Shown here piece after piece: positions 43,313-50,358 of a DNA stretch of 64,000 nucleotides. Source of the DNA: Pseudomonas wuhanensis. Lineage in GTDB: Bacteria; Pseudomonadota; Gammaproteobacteria; Pseudomonadales; Pseudomonadaceae. A model generated the notes under the pieces. The model had not been told where the DNA came from and did not search any database. It was given only the letters and a program-made list of their open reading frames with translations. The position numbers and the translations under genes are program-made. The DNA lies in assembly GCF_030687395.1 (NCBI RefSeq), contig NZ_CP117430.1:6510001-6574000 (forward strand). The letters run 5' to 3'. The number at the start of each line of letters is the position of its first letter. Positions within the stretch are counted from its first letter, which is position 1.

Positions 43313-44713
43313 ATGAGCACCTATGACGTCGTGATTCTGGGCGCAGGCCCCGGCGGTTATAACGCAGCGATCCGCGCCGGCCAGCTGGGCCTGAAAGCGG
43401 CGTGCGTGGAAGGCCGCGCCACTCTGGGCGGGACCTGCCTGAATGTCGGCTGCATGCCGTCCAAGGCGCTGCTGCATGCCTCCGAACTCTACGACGCGGC
43501 CATGGGGGCGGAATTCGCCAACTTGGGGATTGAGGTCAAACCCGTCCTCAACCTTGCTCAAATGATGAAGCAGAAGGATGAAAGCGTTACCGGGCTGACC
43601 AAAGGCATCGAGTTTCTGTTTCGCAAAAACAAAGTCGACTGGATCAAGGGCTGGGGCCACATCGACGGCCCGGGCAAAGTCACGGTGACCGACAGCCAGG
43701 GCGCCAAGACCGAGCTGAGCACCAAGGACATCGTTATCGCCACCGGTTCCGAACCCACTCCCCTGCCCGGCGTGGACATCGATAACAAACGCATCCTCGA
43801 CTCCACGGGCGCGCTGTCGCTGAGCGAAGTGCCGAAACACCTGGTGGTGATCGGGGCCGGGGTGATCGGCCTGGAGCTGGGTTCGGTATGGCGGCGCCTG
43901 GGTGCTCAGGTGACGGTGGTCGAATTTCTTGATCGGATCTGCCCCGGTGTGGATGGCGAAGCGGGCAAGAGCCTTCAGCGCTCATTGAGCAAGCAAGGCA
44001 TCCGCTTCAAGTTGAGCTCGAAAGTCACCAGCGCCACGACGTCGGCGAGCGGTGTTCAGCTCAGCGTCGAACCGGCCGCGGGTGGCACCGCCGAGTTGCT
44101 TGAAGCCGATTACGTGTTGGTGGCCATTGGTCGGCGCCCTTACACCCAAGGCCTGGGACTGGAAAACGTCGGTCTTGCCACGGACAAACGCGGCATGCTC
44201 GCCAATCAGGGCCACCGCACCGAGGCCGCTGGCGTCTGGGTGATCGGTGATGTCACGTCGGGGCCGATGCTCGCCCACAAGGCCGAGGACGAAGCCATGG
44301 CCTGCATCGAGCAGATCGTCGGCAAGGCCGGCGAGGTCAATTACAACCTGATCCCCAGCGTGATCTACACCAAACCGGAGCTGGCCAGCGTCGGCAAGAC
44401 CGAAGAACAGCTGAAGGCCGAAGGTCGCGCCTATAAAGTCGGCAAATTTCCCTTCACCGCCAACAGCCGGGCGAAAATCAACCATGAAACCGAAGGCTTC
44501 GCCAAAGTATTGGCCGATGAGCGCACCGACGAAGTCCTCGGCGTGCACCTTGTGGGCCCGAGCGTCAGTGAAATGATTGGCGAATATTGCGTGGCCATGG
44601 AGTTCAGCGCCTCGGCCGAAGACATCGCCCTGACCTGTCATCCACACCCGACCCGCTCCGAGGCATTGCGCCAGGCGGCAATGGATGTGGAGGGGATGGC
44701 GACGCAGATGTAG
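43313..44713 (+). CDS. lpd3: dihydrolipoyl dehydrogenase
   Basis: FAD-dependent E3-type enzyme of 466 residues that reoxidises dihydrolipoamide with NAD+. It has the FAD motif VVILGAGPGGYNAA, the redox-active disulfide GGTCLNVGCMPSK, the NAD motif VIGAGVIGLELG and the C-terminal catalytic HPHPTRSEA. ATG 43313 is used, with CAGGAG eight bases before it; the upstream frame is non-coding. No E1, E2 or glycine-cleavage gene is adjacent, so this is a stand-alone copy. It is most like the Lpd3-type of pseudomonads; the symbol is tentative. Confidence 0.93.
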   Translation: MSTYDVVILGAGPGGYNAAIRAGQLGLKAACVEGRATLGGTCLNVGCMPSKALLHASELYDAAMGAEFANLGIEVKPVLNLAQMMKQKDESVTGLTKGIEFLFRKNKVDWIKGWGHIDGPGKVTVTDSQGAKTELSTKDIVIATGSEPTPLPGVDIDNKRILDSTGALSLSEVPKHLVVIGAGVIGLELGSVWRRLGAQVTVVEFLDRICPGVDGEAGKSLQRSLSKQGIRFKLSSKVTSATTSASGVQLSVEPAAGGTAELLEADYVLVAIGRRPYTQGLGLENVGLATDKRGMLANQGHRTEAAGVWVIGDVTSGPMLAHKAEDEAMACIEQIVGKAGEVNYNLIPSVIYTKPELASVGKTEEQLKAEGRAYKVGKFPFTANSRAKINHETEGFAKVLADERTDEVLGVHLVGPSVSEMIGEYCVAMEFSASAEDIALTCHPHPTRSEALRQAAMDVEGMATQM

Positions 44714-44746
44714 GGCCGATGATTTGGCGATGACTGAACTGACGCT

Positions 44747-44839
44747 TTCGCGAGCAAGCCCGCGCCCACAGTAGATCTTCAGTGAACACAGGTTCTGTGT
44801 TCGACAATGATCGAATGTGGGAGCGGGCTTGCTCGCGAA
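44747..44839. repeat. REP inverted pair
   Basis: REP units at 44747-44770 and 44816-44839 face each other, with an inner hairpin (gaacaca-N5-tgtgttc). The pair lies between lpd and the convergent Lrp-family gene. Confidence 0.85.
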
Positions 44840-44853
44840 TGGGTCGACTCGGT

Positions 44854-45327
44854 CTAAAGCGGCAAATGCTCCAACGGCAATGCCCCCGGCGTCTTCACCG
44901 TGTGAATCGCAAAGTTGCTGCGGATGTCGCTCACACCCGGCAATTTCAGCAGTCGCCCGGTGAGAAAACGGTCATAGGCGCGCAAATCCGGCACCACCAC
45001 TTGCAGCAGAAAATCCGACTCTCCTGACACCAGGAACGCCGAAATCACCTCAGGCAATGCCGTCACGGCCAAGCGAAACGCTTCCGCCTGTTCATCGTTG
45101 TGTCGTTCGACTTTGACCCCGACAAACACCGTCAGCCCAAGGCCCACTTCATCTCTATCCAGATTGGCCTGATAGCCGCGAATCACTCCCGCTTCTTCCA
45201 GCATCCGTACCCGACGCAAACAGGGCGAGGCGGACAAACCGATTTCGTCAGCCAATTGCACGTTGCTCAGGCGACCGTCCCGTTGCAGCGCCGCGAGAAT
45301 CTTGCGGTCGTAGGCGTCCAGTTTCAT
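44854..45327 (-). CDS. Lrp/AsnC-family transcriptional regulator
   Basis: Regulator of 157 residues. An N-terminal HTH (DRKILAALQRDGRLSNVQLADEIGLSASPCLRRVRMLEEAGVI) is followed by an AsnC/RAM ligand-binding domain (LGLTVFVGVKVE...SGESDFLLQVVV). It is divergent from a LysE-type exporter at 45473. This is the standard arrangement in which an Lrp-like protein controls an amino-acid exporter. The ligand is unknown. Confidence 0.92.
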   Translation of the reverse strand: MKLDAYDRKILAALQRDGRLSNVQLADEIGLSASPCLRRVRMLEEAGVIRGYQANLDRDEVGLGLTVFVGVKVERHNDEQAEAFRLAVTALPEVISAFLVSGESDFLLQVVVPDLRAYDRFLTGRLLKLPGVSDIRSNFAIHTVKTPGALPLEHLPL

Positions 45328-45370
45328 GGTTTGGCAGATCCCGATGGTTCGATCGTCACAAAATGGCAGG

Positions 45371-48238
45371 TTATGCCAAATATGGAAGCTTTAGAAGCTG
45401 ACTACGCAACCACCTGCCCTGCTCTTCAGCCATAGACTGATCCGACCAAATCGACAACGAATGGGGTGCAACATGGCAGGTCTCTGGCTGTTTTTCATGG
45501 CGCTGGCGGTGGTGTACCTGTTGCCCGGCCCAGACATGATTCTGCTGTTGCAGACCGGCGCGCGTCAGGGCAAAAGCGCGGCACTGGCCACGGCGTTGGG
45601 GCTGGGCATCGCGCGTGGTTGTCATGTGGCCTTGGCCGCGTTGGGTTTGGCGGCGCTGTTCAAGACGGCACCCTGGACTTTCGACGTGGTGCGCCTGGTC
45701 GGGGCCGCGTACCTGCTGTGGATCGGCATTCAGTGCCTGCGAAGCACGATGCTGCCGAGCTTGAACGGTACAGGCGCAACCACCGAAAAACCGCATTGGC
45801 GCGAGGCGATCCTGCGCGGTTTGCTGACCAATCTGCTCAACCCCAAGGCGCTGCTGTTTTGCTCGGTGCTGTTGCCACAATTTATTGAGCCGCACGCCGG
45901 GCCAGTGCTCGCGCAATTTGCAACGCTGGGCATGATGCTGGTCGGTGTCGGGTTGTTGTTCGACAGCGCCTACGCGCTGGTCGGCGCCGCACTGGGCCGC
46001 TGGCTGCAACGCAGTCCATCGGCCCAGAGGGTGCAGCAGTGGTTGTTCGGCAGCCTGCTGATCGGCTTCGCGGTGCGGCTGACCTTTGTGCAGCAGGGTT
46101 GAGGGTAATCGCGCTCTACGACGGCGGCGACTGATCAGCAGTAAAGCCGCCGCCGTGATCGCCACAATAGCGCCTACTTGCACCGGTTTCTTGTAAGGCC
46201 GCAGCGTCGAACGCGTAGCATCAGTAGCCTGGGTGACATAACGCTTGCTGGCGTTTTCAAAGTCGGGATAAGGGCATTGGTGACCGAAGTTCTCCGCCCA
46301 ATCCACGTATGGCCCTTCTTTCACATACCGTTGATAGAACGCACGTTCTTCTTCAACGCTGGTGTTCCACCCCGCCGCCGCACACAACACTGCCGCAAAA
46401 GCCTGGCTGGTATGAGGCAGATTATCGGCAGCACGACTGGCCAAATCCGTTGCGACATAACGATAGTGATAGCGCTGATCGGGTTGAGCGGCGTTGGCTT
46501 GCTGACGCAGGACTTCATCTTCAGCCACTAACGGGCCGACCTTTAGCTCACGGCTCTCAAGGCTGTAATTACCGCCGAACGTGGCGTAATCCGGCGCCAT
46601 TTCATAGCCGAGAAGCTCCATGCCCCATTGGCGTGCCGTCGATGCGGCATTGAACAACGCCGCGGCACGTTTGGTCGGCCACCAGGCAGCGTCCGCATCC
46701 TGACGATACTGACCATACGCCTTGGCCTTGTTCTGCAGTTCAACGTTGTCGAAGTAAGCCGGGGCTTCGTCATAGCGCCCTTCACGCAGCAGACGCCGCC
46801 CGAGCAAATTGCGCAGGTTCGCGGCTACCGACAACGGCACATAATTGTCGCGATCCTGTTGGCTGAGCGGCGGCGGTGCCGGCACCTGAGTGTCGACGTA
46901 CTGCTTGAGTTCATCGAGGGTCAGCACCCGCTCGGCCACGGTGGCCGCGTCGTACCAGTAAATGCTTTGGCTGCGATAGAGCTGATCAAAGGCTTGCAGA
47001 TAATCGCCGCGTTGCAGGGCCAGGATCGCGCTTTCGCCGTCGACCCGGCACTTGGGCTGGAGCGTTTCATAATCCCAATCCGGGGTCCGGCGATCGCCCC
47101 AGGATTCATTCTGCGGGAACGCTTGGGCGGCCTTGGCATAGGCCGCCGCGGCAGCGTTTTTGTCGCCATCACGCAACGCCAGTTTCGCCCGCAGCCACCA
47201 CGCGAGGCCGCCGTCTCCGGCCTGTTCGAGGAAAGCTTTGGCGCTGGCGTAATCGCCCTGTTGATAATTCACTGCCGCCAGGCGATCAGCATTATCCAGG
47301 CTGCCACGGGTGCTGGTTTGCAGCAGTTTGATCAGTTTCTGTTCGCTGGGCGGTTGATCACCGAATGACCAGCCCTGTCGGCTGATCAAGGAGGCCGTCA
47401 CCAATTGCTGTACCCGTTTGCCCTTGAGCAATCGGGCCAATTGATCGTCAGGCATCGCCGCCAGATCGGTCATCAGCCACTTCAGCGAGCTGTACCCCAC
47501 CGCCGAACCATGGAGGTTTTGCGTGGCGTAGAGTTCGATGGCGTTGTCCCAGTCGCCGGCGGTGCGGGCCACTCGCGCTTCTTCGCCGAGGCTGGCAACA
47601 CCCAATTCCAACGGGTCGCTGAAGCCGTCGATACTCAGCTGACGAGTCTTTTCGAAGGCTTTGCGCGATTGAGCCAGCAGGTCCGGGCCGGCATCTGCCT
47701 CTGAACTCATGGCAAACAGTGCCCGGCCCAACGAGTACGCCGCCCAGGTGCTGCGAAACGCCCGTTGATCCGCCGGCAGCGCCAGCACTTTCTGAAAGTA
47801 TTCGGCGGCCAGGCCATGATCACCGGCGTTGAACGCCACAGCACCCGCCAGATAGAGCGAGTGCTCGGCCGGCAGGCTCGCGCCTTGCTCTTCAACCTGT
47901 TGGGCATCGGTCAGGCTACGCAGCTGTTGCACTAGTGCTTGCTGTTCAGGCGTCAACCCGGCCTGTTCGGCAGTGTTACGCTGATCGGAGTAATCGGGCG
48001 CATCGCCGTAGCCGTCATCCGGATTATGGGTGGCCGCCGTGACGTTCTTCAGGCCCGCGATAGCATGCCCGAGGCGACTGATCTCAAAATTGAAGTTGCC
48101 TTCCGGCAGCTCAGCCAGCGACTGGCCACGGTTGTCCAGCAGGCGCATGGGAAAGTCCGGCCCGCAGGCCAGCGCCGAACCCAACGGCAGGCTGAGGCTC
48201 AGGCAAAGCACATGGCGGGGCCAGTTACGGGTGAACAT
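45371..48238 (-). CDS. exported TPR-like hypothetical protein with an antisense read-through tail
   Basis: The frame codes for 955 residues. Residues 1 to about 690 look real: a signal sequence with SALACGPDFP at its end, alpha-helical tetratricopeptide-like repeats (EHSLYLAGAVAFNAGDHGLAAEYFQKVL; ARKAF, ALRDGDKNAAAAAYAKAAQAFP), and a membrane span (VQVGAIVAITAAALLLISRRRR) at about 690-710. The remaining about 245 residues are Gln/His/Arg-rich and lie antisense to lysE, so they are probably not a native domain. The start at 48238 has AGGAGG. It overlaps the DUF3142 gene by 14 bp, so they form an operon. No function is recognised. Confidence 0.65.
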   Translation of the reverse strand: MFTRNWPRHVLCLSLSLPLGSALACGPDFPMRLLDNRGQSLAELPEGNFNFEISRLGHAIAGLKNVTAATHNPDDGYGDAPDYSDQRNTAEQAGLTPEQQALVQQLRSLTDAQQVEEQGASLPAEHSLYLAGAVAFNAGDHGLAAEYFQKVLALPADQRAFRSTWAAYSLGRALFAMSSEADAGPDLLAQSRKAFEKTRQLSIDGFSDPLELGVASLGEEARVARTAGDWDNAIELYATQNLHGSAVGYSSLKWLMTDLAAMPDDQLARLLKGKRVQQLVTASLISRQGWSFGDQPPSEQKLIKLLQTSTRGSLDNADRLAAVNYQQGDYASAKAFLEQAGDGGLAWWLRAKLALRDGDKNAAAAAYAKAAQAFPQNESWGDRRTPDWDYETLQPKCRVDGESAILALQRGDYLQAFDQLYRSQSIYWYDAATVAERVLTLDELKQYVDTQVPAPPPLSQQDRDNYVPLSVAANLRNLLGRRLLREGRYDEAPAYFDNVELQNKAKAYGQYRQDADAAWWPTKRAAALFNAASTARQWGMELLGYEMAPDYATFGGNYSLESRELKVGPLVAEDEVLRQQANAAQPDQRYHYRYVATDLASRAADNLPHTSQAFAAVLCAAAGWNTSVEEERAFYQRYVKEGPYVDWAENFGHQCPYPDFENASKRYVTQATDATRSTLRPYKKPVQVGAIVAITAAALLLISRRRRRARLPSTLLHKGQPHREADQQAAEQPLLHPLGRWTALQPAAQCGADQRVGAVEQQPDTDQHHAQRCKLREHWPGVRLNKLWQQHRAKQQRLGVEQIGQQTAQDRLAPMRFFGGCACTVQARQHRASQALNADPQQVRGPDQAHHVESPGCRLEQRRQTQRGQGHMTTTRDAQPQRRGQCRAFALTRAGLQQQNHVWAGQQVHHRQRHEKQPETCHVAPHSLSIWSDQSMAEEQGRWLRSQLLKLPYLA
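45473..46102 (+). CDS. LysE/RhtB-family amino-acid exporter
   Basis: Inner-membrane translocator of 209 residues with about six spans. The family opening is WLFFMALAVVYLLPGPDMILLLQTGARQG, followed by LGIARGCHVALAALGLAALF and the LTNLLNPKALLFCSVLLPQFI motif. ATG 45473 is chosen because GGGGTG lies upstream; ATG 45461 has no site. It is probably controlled by the divergent Lrp-family gene. An open frame of the TPR-like gene runs through all of it on the opposite strand. Confidence 0.92.
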   Translation: MAGLWLFFMALAVVYLLPGPDMILLLQTGARQGKSAALATALGLGIARGCHVALAALGLAALFKTAPWTFDVVRLVGAAYLLWIGIQCLRSTMLPSLNGTGATTEKPHWREAILRGLLTNLLNPKALLFCSVLLPQFIEPHAGPVLAQFATLGMMLVGVGLLFDSAYALVGAALGRWLQRSPSAQRVQQWLFGSLLIGFAVRLTFVQQG

Positions 48239-49418
48239 TCGAACCTCCTTGATCAATAGTTGCGCAGCGTGCCCAACCGATGGCGCGCTGCCCGCCGGCC
48301 GGGATTCGCCCCTCGCGCAGGCGGGTGAAGGTAAGCAGATCCGGGCGTTGTTGCAATGCATAACCGGCCAATGCATCGGCGCCATCGCAGCCCTGCACCG
48401 CCAGTGTCAGGCGTTCGGGCCAGGCGCTATCGAGGTTGCCTTGGTTGCTGACGCTGATGTCATAGAGGCCGTCCTGCGCCGAGAGCTTCAGCCCCACGCG
48501 GCTGTCGAGCGTATCGCCACGCGCCACCGCGATTAGCGTCGTCAGGCTCCAGGCCCTGCGATCATTGGCCAGCGGCAGGCGAAACCAGATCAGCCCGGCC
48601 AGATGAGCCGGCGGATCGGCGCGTAACTCGGCGCCGAGTTTGCTCAGTTGCAGCGGATCCGCCATTAGCTCCCGGCGCTTGCCGCCTCGCTCGATGGGCA
48701 CTTCACTTTCCACCACCGGCGCGCCACTGGCCCCTGGCAACAACGCCACGCCATAAGCCGGCAGCGCCAGATAAAACGGTTTCGACGTGATACGGCTCCA
48801 GGCCTTGGCCCATTGCCGTGCCTGATTCGGATCGAACAGCCCACGCCGTGGATCGCTCACCGCGTGCACCTGCAATACGCTGCTGTCGACCGTCGCCAGC
48901 AGCGCCGGCAATTCTGGGCTGTCGAGCCAGGCCGGCAACGCGGTGATGCTCAGTGGCAAGGAGGTTGGCAGAACAGCGCGTAAATGCGTGAGAAATTCGC
49001 GGTAGGCCGGTAGCCGGGCGTTGCCCGCATCGTGGTCGATTTCCACGCCGGAGAGGATCAGCCCCTGCCCTTGCCAATCGCTGAGCACCTGCTGGATGTG
49101 CGCCGTGACCTCGCCCTGATCCAGTCCCTTGAGCTGGCCATCCAGACGAATCACTGCAATCAGCGGCCGGCCATCACGCTTGAGCAGCGCCGGATCGATC
49201 CGCGCCCGGCTCCAGCCGGCCTGCGGAAACGCCTGCAAGGCCAGTACTCGTAAGGTCGAAAAATCGGCACGGCTGTCGCGCAGCGCGGCGTCATGGGCCT
49301 GCGTCCATTGCCGTTGCCAGACATAGAGTTGCTGATCGAGCGGCGTCGCGTCCGGTTGCTTGCAACCGTTGAGCAACACCGCCGCCAGCAAAACGATCAA
49401 GCGCGTGAAATAAACCAT
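48225..49418 (-). CDS. DUF3142 domain-containing lipoprotein
   Basis: Protein of 397 residues with a lipoprotein signal (LIVLLAAVLLNGC), then a DUF3142 fold resembling a glycoside-hydrolase barrel. Visible segments are IAVIRLDGQL, GVEIDHDAGNARLPAYREFL, LPLSITALPAWL, VLQVHAVSD and PFYLALPAYG. The start MVYFTRL at 49418 is chosen over an upstream in-frame ATG because it begins the signal peptide. It overlaps the downstream TPR-like gene by 14 bp, which implies a joint role at the cell envelope. Substrate and function are unknown. Confidence 0.82.
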   Translation of the reverse strand: MVYFTRLIVLLAAVLLNGCKQPDATPLDQQLYVWQRQWTQAHDAALRDSRADFSTLRVLALQAFPQAGWSRARIDPALLKRDGRPLIAVIRLDGQLKGLDQGEVTAHIQQVLSDWQGQGLILSGVEIDHDAGNARLPAYREFLTHLRAVLPTSLPLSITALPAWLDSPELPALLATVDSSVLQVHAVSDPRRGLFDPNQARQWAKAWSRITSKPFYLALPAYGVALLPGASGAPVVESEVPIERGGKRRELMADPLQLSKLGAELRADPPAHLAGLIWFRLPLANDRRAWSLTTLIAVARGDTLDSRVGLKLSAQDGLYDISVSNQGNLDSAWPERLTLAVQGCDGADALAGYALQQRPDLLTFTRLREGRIPAGGQRAIGWARCATIDQGGSNVHP

Positions 49419-49442
49419 GAAAAACCTTATCCCTGAAATGCA

Positions 49443-49465
49443 AAAAGGGCCTCTCAAGGCCCTTT
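49443..49465 (-). terminator. intrinsic terminator between the DUF6124 and DUF3142 genes
   Basis: AAAGGGCC-TCTCAA-GGCCCTTT (49444-49465) is a perfect 8-bp stem. Read on the minus strand it ends in a T-tract, so it terminates the DUF6124 transcript. Confidence 0.75.
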
Positions 49466-49483
49466 GTCGCTCTGCTCGCTACC

Positions 49484-49531
49484 CTACTCAGCCATTGGCT
49501 TGCGGGCAATGATCACCTGATTTTTCGCCAT
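49484..49531 (-). CDS. possible 15-residue micro-ORF
   Basis: ATG at 49531 encodes MAKNQVIIARKPMAE and then stops. GGGAGCGG precedes it at a workable distance. It lies 18 bp after the DUF6124 stop and just before the terminator. It is too short to be supported by composition alone. Confidence 0.2.
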   Translation of the reverse strand: MAKNQVIIARKPMAE

Positions 49532-49549
49532 TACCGCTCCCACATCAAA

Positions 49550-49927
49550 TCAGCTGTGTGGCGCAGGTTTTGGTATGGCGACGTTATCCAGCATCCGGTT
49601 CACCGCCAGTTCCGCCAGCATGACGATCTGTTGAATCGCCATCGCCGTATGCCGGTGCGGCCCTTCCAGATACCCCGCAAAGTCACTCGCCATCACACTG
49701 GCCTGGGCCAACGACTCACAGGTGTGGGCCAACAGGTCTTCGTCTTTGATATCCGGCGCAACCATAAACATCGTGCTCGGCTTGCGGGCGACCGGTGCTT
49801 TGAGGGCCGAGGGGTTGAGGTAGTGATCGAGCGCGCGCTCGGCGGCTTCGTTGAGCTTTTTTGAATTGGGGGATTCGTAGGGGGAAACGTCGTCGGTTTC
49901 CGGGGGATTCGGTGTGGCTTTGAACAT
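49550..49927 (-). CDS. DUF6124 family protein
   Basis: Cytoplasmic protein of 125 residues of the Pseudomonas DUF6124 family. It opens MFKATPNPPETDDVSPYESP and continues with KKLNEAAERALDHYLNP, ARKPSTMFMVAPDIKDEDLLAHTCESLAQASVMASDFAGYLEGP and a C-terminal helix. Pseudomonas genomes carry several copies. Function is unknown. The gene is monocistronic, with its own structured leader (49933-50060) and terminator (49443-49465). The Shine-Dalgarno GGAGTT is inside a hairpin. Confidence 0.88.
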   Translation of the reverse strand: MFKATPNPPETDDVSPYESPNSKKLNEAAERALDHYLNPSALKAPVARKPSTMFMVAPDIKDEDLLAHTCESLAQASVMASDFAGYLEGPHRHTAMAIQQIVMLAELAVNRMLDNVAIPKPAPHS

Positions 49928-49932
49928 GGTGA

Positions 49933-50060
49933 AACTCCATTCGAGAACTGGAGTTCGCCAACACTGCGACCAAGCAGAAGGGTGGCGAACCGTACGCGGG
50001 TTGGTCGACCAGGGAATGGAACCCGGCAGGGCCTAAGCCCTCCCACGCACAGCTCGCCAT
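49933..50060 (-). promoter_or_regulatory. structured leader of the DUF6124 gene with alternative hairpins
   Basis: On the minus strand three pairings are seen. CGACCAA (50007-50001) pairs with TTGGTCG (49973-49967). GTTCGCCA (49990-49983) pairs with TGGCGAAC (49960-49953). AACTCCA (49955-49949) pairs with TGGAGTT (49939-49933), which holds the Shine-Dalgarno sequence. The second and third share bases, and the first and second cross, so they are mutually exclusive. An overlapping leader frame starts at ATG 50060. The rest of 50061-50248 shows no gene. Confidence 0.5.
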
Positions 50061-50248
50061 GAAGCAAGCACAAAAGTGCGCCATTCTAAACCTGAGCGAC
50101 CAAACCCGATCACTGAATTTGCAGTGACTCCCAAAGCCTATCCCTCGGACTTCTGATACGAAAACCGCTAGAACTTGTCGGATTTGTCCTTCAGAACAGC
50201 CAAATTTGTAGGATGTTCGCAAATATTTTCAGGCCAGCCGAGATCGAA

Positions 50249-50333
50249 TGTGGGAGCGGGCTTGCTCGCGAAGGCTGTTTAACATTCAACGTGGAAGTTG
50301 TCTGAGACACCGCTTTCGCGAGTAAGCCACAGG
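50249..50333. repeat. REP pair, one copy truncated
   Basis: A full REP (50249-50272) faces a shortened copy (50314-50333) that lacks the internal cgctccc. The pair lies upstream of the DUF6124 leader, beside the 3' end of the oxidoreductase gene. Confidence 0.75.
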
Positions 50334-50358
50334 GGATTTTCTGTGTTGTCTGGTTCAG

